Of a DNA stretch of 64,000 nt, positions 35,367 to 43,649 are shown in pieces. This stretch comes from an uncultured Pelagibacteraceae bacterium (GTDB lineage: Bacteria > Pseudomonadota > Alphaproteobacteria > Pelagibacterales > Pelagibacteraceae), in the NCBI GenBank assembly GCA_902589315.1, contig CACISK010000001.1:1-64000 (forward strand). Reading direction: 5' to 3'. Numbering within the stretch: the first letter of the stretch is position 1; each line of letters starts with the position of its first letter. A model generated the notes under the pieces. The model did not search any database. It worked only from the letters and a program-made list of their open reading frames with translations, and was not told the DNA's origin. The position numbers and the translations under genes were made by a program.

Positions 35367-35843
35367 TTAGGGAAATTGAGATTTTGGCCATTGATAAATA
35401 TCAACTTTTCCATTGCATCTTACTCTAAGCTTAAATCCATCTGTCTCAGGATAATAAGCAAATTGACCGTCTTTTGGAGGATCTCCTATATACGATAATA
35501 TTCCTAAATTATAATCTAATTTTTCATATGGACTTTTGGCATAATTAGTAAAATGCTTCACCGTCTCTCCCGCAATTGTTCCAAAATTAGTACAACTAAC
35601 GTCTCTTGCTGTTCCCTCGGTATTATTTGTGTACTGAGTTTTTAAAGATACTTTACCCTCAATGTCGCAAAGCGCCCAATGCTGATTTATTAATCTTTTT
35701 AAATCTGCAAAATGTTTCTGACACACTCTATTTTTAGCACCACTTGTGTAGCCACTATAAGCAACTACTCCAACAGCAGCTAAAATTCCAATTATTGCAA
35801 CAACAACTAATAACTCAATTAAAGTGAAACCTTTTTTATTCAT
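35367..35843 (-). CDS. Type IV pilin-like protein A
   Basis: 158 residues. A class-III-type prepilin leader with short basic start MNKKG, cleavage before F, then FTLIELLVVVAIIGILAAVG with Glu at +5, as in type IV pilins and pseudopilins. The variable globular part holds four or five Cys (RVCQKHF, WALCDIEGK, DVSCTNF, RVRCNGK) that may form disulfides. Third of three tandem paralogues; no assembly genes (pilB, pilC, pilD, pilQ) lie nearby. It could build a pilus for attachment or DNA uptake, or serve a secretion pseudopilus. Confidence 0.88.
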   Translation of the reverse strand: MNKKGFTLIELLVVVAIIGILAAVGVVAYSGYTSGAKNRVCQKHFADLKRLINQHWALCDIEGKVSLKTQYTNNTEGTARDVSCTNFGTIAGETVKHFTNYAKSPYEKLDYNLGILSYIGDPPKDGQFAYYPETDGFKLRVRCNGKVDIYQWPKSQFP

Positions 35844-35853
35844 TTTAAAAAAT

Positions 35854-36354
35854 CTAATCGAGAGCTACGGCCAACTTTAAGATATACTCGTAATCTCCAT
35901 TAGAATCTTTTGTATTACAGGGTAACTTATAGCACATCTCTACTGTAGCATTTTTATTTCCTTGAGTATTAATTATAATATACCCATGCTGTTTATCTTC
36001 ATAAGCAGCTCCACCACTTTTTATCGCTTTCTCTGTACTTCCATCAGATTTGCCAAAAGGATTTTTATAATTGTATTTTTTAAATGCTTCATCAACATAT
36101 TGTGCAATGGTTTGTGCTTTGACGCTTCCACATTTAACATTAGTTTGGTCAAAAGGATAATGGTTTGGGTCCACATTGCAAAGCATTAGTTCGTTTGAAA
36201 TAAATTTTGAAACACTGCTAAAGTTTGCTTTTGCGGCTGCTATTTTAGCGCTAGCTGTATATCCACTATATGCAACAACACCAACAGCAGCCAATATACC
36301 TATGATGGCAACAACAACTAAAAGTTCAATTAATGTAAATCCTTTATTTCTCAT
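35854..36354 (-). CDS. Type IV pilin-like protein B
   Basis: 166 residues. Leader MRNKG then FTLIELLVVVAIIGILAAVG, identical in protein to paralogue A in this stretch but differing at many silent positions. The globular domain includes SNELMLCNVDP, KCGSVKAQ, NPFGKSDGS and a Cys pair CYKLPC. Its ATG overlaps the TGA of paralogue C by one base and its stop is ten bases before paralogue A, so the three are one transcript. Function as for A; which is the major pilin cannot be told. Confidence 0.88.
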   Translation of the reverse strand: MRNKGFTLIELLVVVAIIGILAAVGVVAYSGYTASAKIAAAKANFSSVSKFISNELMLCNVDPNHYPFDQTNVKCGSVKAQTIAQYVDEAFKKYNYKNPFGKSDGSTEKAIKSGGAAYEDKQHGYIIINTQGNKNATVEMCYKLPCNTKDSNGDYEYILKLAVALD

Positions 36355-36851
36355 CAGTTACACCATCCATCTTTTGCAATTAAAACTGGATAATATTCTT
36401 TATGAGTTTTTATCCATAAAGCTATTTGTTTTTTTGAAGATCCACTTGAACATTCTGTTTCGTCAAATCTCATTCTGCCATCTCTATCATTTGTTCCATT
36501 TCTTGCAGTATAAACTACTGGATCAGTTTCTCCATAAGGATTTTTCCATCCTAAATCTAAAAAATGATTAATAAAAATACCATTCATTGAATTAATGCCT
36601 CCAGCATTATTTGTAATATTGCAGTTAATTGATCTCTTATTGCTTAATTCCAATGTTCCTCCTCCTTGTACATCACACATTCCCAAAGAATTTTTTATAA
36701 ACTTAACAGCAGTTTGATGTTGTGCTATTGTTGCATTTCTTTTAGCACTAAGAGTGTACCCATTATAAGCAACTACCCCCACTGCGGCTAGGATACCTAT
36801 AATTACTACTACAACTAATAATTCGATTAAAGTGAAACCATTGCGTTTCAT
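36354..36851 (-). CDS. Type IV pilin-like protein C
   Basis: 165 residues. Leader MKRNG then FTLIELLVVVVIIGILAAVG. The globular part shares with B the pattern NSLGMCDVQ, SINCNIT, NPYGETDPV and a C-terminal Cys pair (TECSSGSS, GWCN). First gene of the pilin trio; the 89-base divergent gap to the TRAP transporter should contain its promoter. All three keep the same length and Cys framework, so they are probably functional rather than decaying copies. Confidence 0.88.
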   Translation of the reverse strand: MKRNGFTLIELLVVVVIIGILAAVGVVAYNGYTLSAKRNATIAQHQTAVKFIKNSLGMCDVQGGGTLELSNKRSINCNITNNAGGINSMNGIFINHFLDLGWKNPYGETDPVVYTARNGTNDRDGRMRFDETECSSGSSKKQIALWIKTHKEYYPVLIAKDGWCN

Positions 36852-36884
36852 TTTGAAAATATCCTATTAAATTTTTTTTATTTT

Positions 36885-36916
36885 TGCATTGTTAAAATAT
36901 ATGCAACTAATAAGAT
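36885..36916 (+). promoter_or_regulatory. Possible TRAP operon promoter/operator
   Basis: TTGTTA (36889-36894), 16 bases, then TAAGAT (36911-36916): a plausible sigma-70-like pair. It overlaps the inverted repeat TGCAT-N11-ATGCA (36885-36905), a possible regulator site. The SD GAGAGG lies just before ATG 36941. AT-richness makes chance matches common. Confidence 0.3.
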
Positions 36917-36940
36917 CAATTTTAAAAAAAGAGAGGAAAA

Positions 36941-37957
36941 ATGAATAAATTTAAATCAATTTATAAAGCTATTATTAGCTTAGTATTTGTTTTTTCTTTT
37001 GTTCTTACTTCAACAGCTGCTTTTTCAGAAATAGTTGGACGTTTATCTGTTCACTGGAGTCCGAAACACCATAGTGCAAAACATGCACAAATTTTTGCAG
37101 ATGAAGTTAATAAAAGAGCAAAGGGGAAATTAAAAATTGAAGTTTATCCATCTAAACAATTATTTGGAATTAGAGAAGTGATGGGTGCAGTAACTTCTGG
37201 TGCAGTTGAACTAGGAGGAATTGTTGGAGTCGTAAGTTTTCCACCAATTAATAAAAACTTTAACGTGGCTTCCTTCCCAGGTTTGTTTAATTCATGGGAA
37301 CAGCAAAGAGGTTTTTTTCAAAACTCACCAAAAGGAAAAGAGATTTGGGGTGAGTTAACAAAAAAAACTAATTCAACATTAGTCATGTATAACCCGGTTG
37401 GTCCTGTAATGACTTTTTCAAGTGCAAAAGAGTTAACAGGTATTGATGCTATGAAGGGTCTAAAGGCTAGAAGACTTTTAAAAAGTGAAGAGCCTATGTG
37501 GGATGCTTTAGGTGCAAACAGAGTATCTTTGCCTACTGGTGAAGTTTATACTTCATTACAAACTGGTATGATTGACACAATAAATAGTCCTCCAGGAAGT
37601 ATCGAAGCATATAGCTGGTGGGAGTTTTTAAAATACGCTCAAAAGCCTTATCAATATTATGCTGATGCATATATTATGGCTAACTCAACTTGGTTTAATA
37701 GTCTGTCTCCAGACTTACAAAAAATCATAATGGATGTTGGTAAAGAAATTGGAAAAAGATCAACTGACTTAATTATGGATACTGGAGAAAGCACTCTTAA
37801 AAAATTCCAAGAAAGGGGCGGAGTTGTTACTACGCTTTCAGGAGCTGAAAAAGCTAAGTTTGATAAGCTTATGAAAGATGAAGTAATGCCAGCAATGGCT
37901 AAAATGATTGATGCTGATGCCTTAGAGGCAGCACAAGCATATGCTAAAAGTAATTAG
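36941..37957 (+). CDS. dctP: TRAP transporter substrate-binding protein
   Basis: 338 residues. Signal peptide to about residue 29 (FVLTSTAAFS), then the DctP/TAXI-type fold of TRAP solute receptors: HHSAKHAQIFADEVNKRAKGKLKIEV, FPSKQLFG-like YPSKQLFGIREVM, KGLKARR with the conserved Arg that pairs with a carboxylate substrate, and GMIDTINSPPGS. It captures an organic acid in the periplasm for the DctQM permease. The exact ligand is not evident; C4-dicarboxylates, 2-oxo acids or related acids are usual. Confidence 0.93.
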   Translation: MNKFKSIYKAIISLVFVFSFVLTSTAAFSEIVGRLSVHWSPKHHSAKHAQIFADEVNKRAKGKLKIEVYPSKQLFGIREVMGAVTSGAVELGGIVGVVSFPPINKNFNVASFPGLFNSWEQQRGFFQNSPKGKEIWGELTKKTNSTLVMYNPVGPVMTFSSAKELTGIDAMKGLKARRLLKSEEPMWDALGANRVSLPTGEVYTSLQTGMIDTINSPPGSIEAYSWWEFLKYAQKPYQYYADAYIMANSTWFNSLSPDLQKIIMDVGKEIGKRSTDLIMDTGESTLKKFQERGGVVTTLSGAEKAKFDKLMKDEVMPAMAKMIDADALEAAQAYAKSN

Positions 37958-37985
37958 AAGAAGTTAAGATTTTTCTATAAAGATT

Positions 37986-38480
37986 ATGAAGGCATTGCGA
38001 GCTATTAACAATTTGCTAGCAAAAGCTGCAATTTCGCTCGCAATGTTCATTGTCTTTTTAATGGTGGCAGCTTTAGTATTAAGCGCCACAACAAGATTTA
38101 TTACAGGCACAGGATTTGCTTGGTTTATTGAATTGCCGCCTGTAATGGTGAGTTGGTTGGTTTTTCCATTACTTGGTCCTTTATTAAAACAAGGACAACA
38201 TATTAAAGTAGATTTTTTAAGTCACTATTTATCAGAAAAATCAAAAAATATTATTGGAACAATAGTAAATTTAATTGCGTTAATTTCTGCATGTGTCTTC
38301 TTTAAAGCAGGGGTTGATGCAACAACAATGTATTACAATTTAGGACAGATGATGGAATTAGAAATTAATATTCCTATTTGGTGGATGTTTTTAGCATTTC
38401 CAGTTGGTTTTTTAATTTTAGCATTAACTTCATTAGAACTTATTTTGGATAATTTAAAAAAGCTTTCAGGAAAAGAATAA
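37986..38480 (+). CDS. dctQ: TRAP transporter small permease
   Basis: 164 residues with four helices. DctQ family: FAWFIELPPVMVSWLVFPLLGPLLKQGQHIKVDFL is the diagnostic region, followed by MELEINIPIWWMFLAFPVGF. Works with the DctM subunit to form the Na+-driven TRAP membrane complex. Its TAA is immediately followed by the dctM ATG, so expression is coupled. Confidence 0.93.
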   Translation: MKALRAINNLLAKAAISLAMFIVFLMVAALVLSATTRFITGTGFAWFIELPPVMVSWLVFPLLGPLLKQGQHIKVDFLSHYLSEKSKNIIGTIVNLIALISACVFFKAGVDATTMYYNLGQMMELEINIPIWWMFLAFPVGFLILALTSLELILDNLKKLSGKE

Positions 38481-39746
38481 ATGTTTGGATTAGCTTTTAT
38501 TATTTCTCTTATAACATTAGTCATCTCAGTTCCGATTTTTTTAGTATTTGGTTTAGGAAGTTCATTAGCTGCAATTGCTGGATTAAATTTACCTTGGTCA
38601 GTTTTAATTCAAGTTTCATTTGGTGCACTAACTAAACATGTTCTTATTGCAGTTCCATTATTTATATTTACTGGAATGGCGATGTTAAAAGGTGGAGCAG
38701 CATCAAGACTAGTTAAGTTTACAACAACACTTGTTGGACATTGGCCAGGTGGCTTAGGCGTTGCGATGGTTATTGCGATGGGTTTCTTTGCAGCTTTTTG
38801 TGGATCCATACTTGCAGCAATTACAGCAGTTGGAACAATTATGATGCCAAAGATGATTGAACAAGGTTACCCAACTCCTTTTGTTGTTGTCCTAGCTGCT
38901 TCTGCTGCACTTTTAGAGGCATTGATACCTCCATCCAATGCAGCAATATTATTTAGTGCTCTAACTAACGTACCTGTATCCAAAACCTTTGCAGCAGGGG
39001 TTATTCCAGGCCTTGTTCTACTAGTTTTGATGGTCCTTTTAGTTTTGTTTAAATGCAGGCATATTAGAACAGATGAAAAGGCTTCTTTTAAAGAAAGAGT
39101 AAGTTCTTTCATCGCTGCGCTACCAGCATTAATCACCCCAGTGATTATTTTGGGTGGAATTTATGCAGGGATACTAACTCCCTCTGAGTCTGCAGCTGTT
39201 GCAGGAGTATATGCGGTTCTAATTGGATTTTTAATTTACCGTGAACTTACTTTTTCATCTTTGATGAGCTGTTTAAGGGAAACTGCAATCATAACAGCTG
39301 TAATTTTTGCAATTATAGCTACTGCTACATTCTTAAGTGTAGTTTTAACTTACACTCAAGCTCCTCAAAAAATTATTACTTTCTTCACAGATAAAGGTGT
39401 GAGCGTGAATCTGTTCTGGATAATGCTTGGAGCAATTTGTTTAATTCTTGGAACGTTTATAGAAATTGTTCCTGTATTTTATTTAACCGTGCCCATATTT
39501 GCAGCAATTACATTATCTTTCAACCAAAGCCTACTTCATCTTTATGTGGTGTTTGTTGCATTTGCGGGAATAGGAATGATCACACCCCCCGTGTGCGTAG
39601 GTATTTATACAGCTGCAGGTGTGATCAAAGAAAACCCGGCCAAAGCTTTTAAAGAGGTTCCTTTATTTACAATCGTTGGAATAATTTATGGAATACTAAT
39701 GATACTTTTTCCAATATTCTCAACCTGGTTACCTGGGAAATTATAA
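38481..39746 (+). CDS. dctM: TRAP transporter large permease
   Basis: 421 residues with about twelve helices. DctM family: VPLFIFTGMAMLKGGAASRLV, GFFAAFCGSILAAITAVG, IPPSNAAILFSALTNVPVSKTFAAG, GGIYAGILTPSESAAVAGVYA, and ITPPVCVGIYTAAGV. It forms the Na+-coupled elevator of the transporter and completes the dctPQM operon. The gene ends ~60 bases before the small ORF on the opposite strand. Confidence 0.94.
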   Translation: MFGLAFIISLITLVISVPIFLVFGLGSSLAAIAGLNLPWSVLIQVSFGALTKHVLIAVPLFIFTGMAMLKGGAASRLVKFTTTLVGHWPGGLGVAMVIAMGFFAAFCGSILAAITAVGTIMMPKMIEQGYPTPFVVVLAASAALLEALIPPSNAAILFSALTNVPVSKTFAAGVIPGLVLLVLMVLLVLFKCRHIRTDEKASFKERVSSFIAALPALITPVIILGGIYAGILTPSESAAVAGVYAVLIGFLIYRELTFSSLMSCLRETAIITAVIFAIIATATFLSVVLTYTQAPQKIITFFTDKGVSVNLFWIMLGAICLILGTFIEIVPVFYLTVPIFAAITLSFNQSLLHLYVVFVAFAGIGMITPPVCVGIYTAAGVIKENPAKAFKEVPLFTIVGIIYGILMILFPIFSTWLPGKL

Positions 39747-39761
39747 GGGAAGAAAAGCTAA

Positions 39762-39784
39762 ACTCGGGCTTATGAGTCCCGCGC
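39762..39784 (+). terminator. Weak hairpin after dctM
   Basis: CGGGCT (39765-39770) can pair with AGTCCCG (39775-39781) around the loop TATG with one bulged T. An alternative fold pairs ACTC (39762-39765) with GAGT (39774-39777). There is no strict U-run, only a T-rich tail, so it may be a poor terminator or an attenuator-like element at the end of the TRAP operon. Confidence 0.3.
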
Positions 39785-39806
39785 TCTGATGAAGTTTGTT
39801 ATTTTG

Positions 39807-39950
39807 CTAAAAAAAGAAATGATAAATTAATAATCCAACCAGAATTCCCTTTATAAAAGATACCCACGCAAGTCCATGTTCAGAAAGTCCTAGTTTTTTC
39901 TTCCACAACTGAATTTGTTTTTTTTCCCAATTAATATAACCTTGCATCAT
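39807..39950 (-). CDS. 47-residue membrane-anchored peptide beside hisE
   Basis: Starts at ATG 39950, ends at TAG 39807-39809. A basic amphipathic start (MMQGYINWEKKQIQLWKKK), a GLSEHGLAWVSF middle, and a C-terminal hydrophobic helix IKGILVGLLIYHFFF. The start is two bases from the hisE stop, so it likely belongs to the his transcript. The composition and the tight packing argue for a real gene. No known family recognised. It may be a small inner-membrane peptide. Confidence 0.55.
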   Translation of the reverse strand: MMQGYINWEKKQIQLWKKKLGLSEHGLAWVSFIKGILVGLLIYHFFF

Positions 39951-39952
39951 AA

Positions 39953-40225
39953 TTATTTCTTACGACTATTTAGTTCATCCATTACATCTTCAATTTTTAT
40001 GCCACTTTTTTCAAGATACATGATTAAGTGATATAAAACATCTGCTGCTTCGTGGATTTTATTAGAGTCTTGCTCTACAGCTTCTATTAGTTCATTTATT
40101 TCCTCTAAAACTTTTTCTTTTGCTAAAGATTTATCTTCTAAAAGCTTATTCGTGTATGAGCCTTCAACAGGATTACTTTTTCTCTCTCTTGCAAGGTTGA
40201 CGAGATCTTCTAAAATCTTTAACAT
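39953..40225 (-). CDS. hisE: Phosphoribosyl-ATP pyrophosphatase
   Basis: 90 residues from ATG 40225 (MLKILEDLVNLARERK), which fits the family length; a longer frame upstream overlaps hisF. HisE all-alpha NTP-pyrophosphohydrolase motifs: VLEEINELIEAV and HEAADVLYHLIMYL with the acidic metal ligands. It performs the second step of histidine synthesis. One base separates it from the hisF stop. Confidence 0.9.
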   Translation of the reverse strand: MLKILEDLVNLARERKSNPVEGSYTNKLLEDKSLAKEKVLEEINELIEAVEQDSNKIHEAADVLYHLIMYLEKSGIKIEDVMDELNSRKK

Positions 40226-40226
40226 A

Positions 40227-40979
40227 CTAAATCCTAACAGGTATATCTTTTGAAGCCAAATATTGCTTAGCTTCATTTACTGAATAAGTTCCATAATGGA
40301 ATATAGATGCAGCTAAAACAGCACTAGCACCTGATTTTATTCCATCTACTAAATGATCTAAAGTTCCAACTCCACCTGATGCAATAACTGGAATATTCAC
40401 CATAGAAGATATCTTTTGCATTAATTCAATATCGTATCCTGATTGCGTTCCATCTTTATCCATAGAGGTCACAAGAAGCTCTCCAGCACCACATTTCTCC
40501 ATTTTAGAAGCAAATTCTAATGCATTTATGCTAGTTGGATTTCTTCCCCCATGAGTAAAGATTTCCCATCCATCATCTTTTCTCTTTGCATCAATTGCAA
40601 CAACGATGCACTGCGAGCCAAATTTTCTAGAACTATCTTCAACAACTTTTGAATTTTGAACAGCAGCTGTATTTATAGATACTTTATCAGCTCCACAATT
40701 AAGCAATTTATTAATGTCATCAATACTTCTAACACCTCCACCTACAGTTAGTGGTACGAAGCATTTTTTAGAAGTTTTCTCTACCACTTCATAAATAGTA
40801 TCTCTATTTTCATTTGAAGCAGTGATGTCTAAAAAGCAAATTTCATCTGCACCGCCATCGCTATAAATTTTTGCTTGTTCTACAGGATCTCCTGCATCTT
40901 TAAGATCTACAAAGTTAATACCTTTTACAACACGACCATTTTTAACATCTAAGCAAGGTATAATTCTATTTTTAAGCAT
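40227..40979 (-). CDS. hisF: Imidazole glycerol phosphate synthase, cyclase subunit
   Basis: 250 residues. TIM barrel with internal two-fold symmetry: [15 protein letters not shown] (catalytic Asp11), [38 protein letters not shown] (second catalytic Asp), and VIASGGVG. It works with HisH to make IGP and AICAR. Overlaps hisA by 8 bases. Confidence 0.96.
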   Translation of the reverse strand: MLKNRIIPCLDVKNGRVVKGINFVDLKDAGDPVEQAKIYSDGGADEICFLDITASNENRDTIYEVVEKTSKKCFVPLTVGGGVRSIDDINKLLNCGADKVSINTAAVQNSKVVEDSSRKFGSQCIVVAIDAKRKDDGWEIFTHGGRNPTSINALEFASKMEKCGAGELLVTSMDKDGTQSGYDIELMQKISSMVNIPVIASGGVGTLDHLVDGIKSGASAVLAASIFHYGTYSVNEAKQYLASKDIPVRI

Positions 40980-41691
40980 CTATTTCTTTTGCAAGTTCAT
41001 CTAACTTTATATCGCCATCGTATATAGCTTTTCCAACTATTACACCCTCGATATTATTTAAATTTTTAGCTTTTTTAATGTCATTAATTGAAGAAACACC
41101 ACCAGATATAACTACTGGACAGTTCGAGATCTCAGCAACCTTTTGAGTTTCTTCAAAATTTGGGCTTTGCTTTGTTCCATCTCTATTTATATCGGTGTAA
41201 ATAATTCTGCTTACGCCATAATCATTAACTTTTTTTAGATATTCGGTTGTCAGTTTATCCGACTCTTCGGTCCAACCTGAAATTGCGAGATGACCATCTT
41301 TTGCGTCTAAACCTAATGCAATTTGGTTTGAAAATTTTTTACAAGCTTCTTCTAAAAATCTTCTATCTTTAATAGCAGCACTTCCCAAAATTACTTTTTC
41401 AACACCAGCATCGATGTATTTTTGAATAGTTTCAAAATTTCTTACTCCACCTCCTATTTCTATTTTAAGGTCAAATTTACCAACAATATCTTCAATAATA
41501 TCAATATTAATCGGCTCCCCAGTTAATGCACCATCCAAATCGACTATATGTAAATTTTTAAATCCATTGTCTTTATATTTTCCAGCTTGCTCCACAGGAG
41601 ATATTTCATATTCGGTTTTATTTTCAAAATCTCCTTTGATTAATCTAACGCACTTTTTATCTTTGATATCTATTGCAGGAAAAATTTTCAT
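40972..41691 (-). CDS. hisA: 1-(5-phosphoribosyl)-5-[(5-phosphoribosylamino)methylideneamino]imidazole-4-carboxamide isomerase
   Basis: 239 residues. TIM barrel related to His[18 protein letters not shown] with catalytic Asp near residue 8, [30 protein letters not shown] and VVISGGVSS. It does the Amadori rearrangement in histidine synthesis. Its ATG overlaps the TGA of the 43-residue lipoprotein gene (ATGA), implying coupled translation. Confidence 0.95.
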   Translation of the reverse strand: MKIFPAIDIKDKKCVRLIKGDFENKTEYEISPVEQAGKYKDNGFKNLHIVDLDGALTGEPINIDIIEDIVGKFDLKIEIGGGVRNFETIQKYIDAGVEKVILGSAAIKDRRFLEEACKKFSNQIALGLDAKDGHLAISGWTEESDKLTTEYLKKVNDYGVSRIIYTDINRDGTKQSPNFEETQKVAEISNCPVVISGGVSSINDIKKAKNLNNIEGVIVGKAIYDGDIKLDELAKEIDA

Positions 41692-41819
41692 TTCAACTTT
41701 ACCTTAACTTCACTAGACATATTCATATTGTTTAAATTATCTTTTTTATTTTTTTTTAAATTATTTGGATTCTGGCACGCAAATATCAGAAAGAATATTA
41801 TTAATAAGTAATTTTTCAT
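41688..41819 (-). CDS. 43-residue putative lipoprotein within the his operon
   Basis: ATG 41819 to TGA 41688-41690. MKNYLLIIFFLIFAC is a lipoprotein signal with the lipobox IFAC and Cys15; the remaining part is Asn/Lys-rich (QNPNNLKKNKKDN), then [13 protein letters not shown]. It begins one base after hisH's stop and its TGA overlaps hisA's ATG by three bases, so it is embedded in the his operon and probably translated. I know no named homologue. It is very short and could instead act as a leader that couples hisH to hisA translation. Confidence 0.5.
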   Translation of the reverse strand: MKNYLLIIFFLIFACQNPNNLKKNKKDNLNNMNMSSEVKVKLK

Positions 41820-41820
41820 T

Positions 41821-42447
41821 TTACAAATTTATAAAATTATTAATTATTTTAAGTCCTAATTTATCACTTTTTTCTGGGTGAAATTGAGTTCCAAATATAT
41901 TTTCTTTTTCTACTGCGCAAACTATATTTGATGAATAATCTGTTGTTGCAGCAGTGACTGAATTATCATTAGGAACGAATTCGTAACTGTGCACAAAATA
42001 CATATGAGAATTGTTTTCTATATCTTTAAAAATTTTACTATCTTTAACGATATTTATTTGATTCCAGCCGATATGAGGAAGTTTAAATTTTCCGTTTTGA
42101 TTATCAATTTTAGATACTTTACCAGAAATCCAACCCAATCCTTTTGTTTCAACCTCTTCATAACCAATATCTGCAAACATTTGAAGCCCTACACAAATTC
42201 CTAAGAGAGGTTTTTTATTATATAACGCAAACTCGCTTAGAGTGTCTATTAAGCCATTTATGCCATTTAAACCATCTATACAGCTCTTAAAGGATCCCTG
42301 CCCTGGCAAAACTACTTTGTCACTAGATTTAATTTTATTCAAATCTGAAGTTACTTCGATATTAACTTTATCTTTAGCAACTTCCTTAAAAGAGTTAATT
42401 ACAGAGCTAATATTACCAGACTTATAGTCAACAATAGTGACGTCCAT
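41821..42447 (-). CDS. hisH: Imidazole glycerol phosphate synthase, glutamine amidotransferase subunit
   Basis: 208 residues. Class I glutaminase: VDYKSGNISSVINSF start, VVLPGQGSFKSC (oxyanion loop), LLGICVGLQMFAD with the Cys nucleophile, YFVHSYEF, and GTQFHPEKSD with the catalytic His/Glu. It supplies ammonia to HisF. Five bases after hisB. Confidence 0.95.
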   Translation of the reverse strand: MDVTIVDYKSGNISSVINSFKEVAKDKVNIEVTSDLNKIKSSDKVVLPGQGSFKSCIDGLNGINGLIDTLSEFALYNKKPLLGICVGLQMFADIGYEEVETKGLGWISGKVSKIDNQNGKFKLPHIGWNQINIVKDSKIFKDIENNSHMYFVHSYEFVPNDNSVTAATTDYSSNIVCAVEKENIFGTQFHPEKSDKLGLKIINNFINL

Positions 42448-42452
42448 TAATC

Positions 42453-43043
42453 TTATAAAGAGCCTTTGGTAGAAGGAATTGTACTTTTATTCCTTGGATC
42501 TAATTCTAGCGCAGCTCTTAAAGTCCTTGCCAGGCCTTTATAGCAAGACTCTATGATGTGGTGACTATTATCACCATAAATATTTTCAACGTGCAATGTA
42601 ATTCCTGCAGCTTGCGAGAATGCTTGGAACCATTCTTTAAACAATTCCGTGTCCATTTCACCAAGTTTCTCAACTTTTAATTTTACATTCCATATCAAAT
42701 AAGGTCTGTTTGAAACATCTATTGCAACTCTTGTTAATGTTTCATCCATTGGTAACAGAATGTGAGCATATCTTTTAATGCCTACAAATTTTTTTGAAGC
42801 TTTCTTTAAGCATTCTCCGATAGCAATTCCAGTATCTTCGGTTGTGTGGTGAAGATCGATGTGTGTGTCACCTTTAGCTTTAACAGTTAAATCCATTGAT
42901 GAGTGTTTGGATAACTGCTCGAGCATGTGATCTAAGAAACCTATTCCTGTGTCAACTTTGTACTTACCTTTGCCATCAATATTAAGGTCAACACTGATAT
43001 TGGTTTCTTTTGTTTTTCTAGCTATTTTTGCTTTTCTTTTCAT
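42453..43043 (-). CDS. hisB: Imidazoleglycerol-phosphate dehydratase
   Basis: 196 residues, the monofunctional HisB. Mn-binding motifs: [33 protein letters not shown] and [17 protein letters not shown]. First his gene on this strand; the 90-base divergent gap to hslV holds both promoters. The hslVU-hisBHAFE arrangement is typical of alphaproteobacteria. Confidence 0.96.
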   Translation of the reverse strand: MKRKAKIARKTKETNISVDLNIDGKGKYKVDTGIGFLDHMLEQLSKHSSMDLTVKAKGDTHIDLHHTTEDTGIAIGECLKKASKKFVGIKRYAHILLPMDETLTRVAIDVSNRPYLIWNVKLKVEKLGEMDTELFKEWFQAFSQAAGITLHVENIYGDNSHHIIESCYKGLARTLRAALELDPRNKSTIPSTKGSL

Positions 43044-43133
43044 AATTTAAATTAGGTATATAGGTATTTTTGATTATATCAATAATACTAAACCTGGGCT
43101 TGAACTATTTAAATTCATATCCATTTATAGTCT

Positions 43134-43649
43134 ATGACAACAATAGTGCTTGTAAGAAAAAATAATGACGTAGTTGTGGCTAGTGATGGTCAAGTTAGCA
43201 TGGGTAATACTGTAATTAAGAAAACTGCTAACAAAGTTCGTAAAATTGAGAAAAGAAATGTGATCGCAGGTTTTGCAGGATCGACAGCAGATGCCTTAAC
43301 ATTGTTTGAAAGATTAGAGTCAAAGCTTGAAAAACATGCAGGTAATCTGACAAGAGCTGCTGTAGAATTAGCAAAAGATTGGCGTACTGATAAATATTTA
43401 AGAAGACTAGAAGCCTTGATGGCAATAGGTGATAAAGAAAAAAGTTTTATAATTTCAGGAACTGGGGATGTTTTAGAGCCAGAAGGTGATGTAATAGGGA
43501 TTGGCTCAGGTGGAAATTATGCTTTAGCAGCCGCAAAGGTATTAATGGATACTGATATGTCAGCAGAAGAAATTGCTAAAAAATCTATTAAAGTTGCATC
43601 AGATATTTGTGTCTTTACTAACGACAATTTGAGTCTGGAGAAAATATAA
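43134..43649 (+). CDS. hslV: HslV peptidase subunit
   Basis: 171 residues. After loss of Met the N-terminal Thr is the nucleophile ([25 protein letters not shown] is the region; the chain continues with [17 protein letters not shown]). [13 protein letters not shown] is characteristic. It forms the HslUV protease with HslU. The TAA overlaps the ATG of hslU by one base. Confidence 0.97.
   Translation: MTTIVLVRKNNDVVVASDGQVSMGNTVIKKTANKVRKIEKRNVIAGFAGSTADALTLFERLESKLEKHAGNLTRAAVELAKDWRTDKYLRRLEALMAIGDKEKSFIISGTGDVLEPEGDVIGIGSGGNYALAAAKVLMDTDMSAEEIAKKSIKVASDICVFTNDNLSLEKI

Noticed and set aside
35767..36851. Recent gene conversion among the three pilin genes
   Set aside because: The conserved N-terminal helix differs at many silent positions, so the identity is at protein level only.
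39786..39800. CTGATGAAG after dctM as a hammerhead ribozyme core
   Set aside because: The required GAAA after a second stem and a cleavage triplet are not seen.
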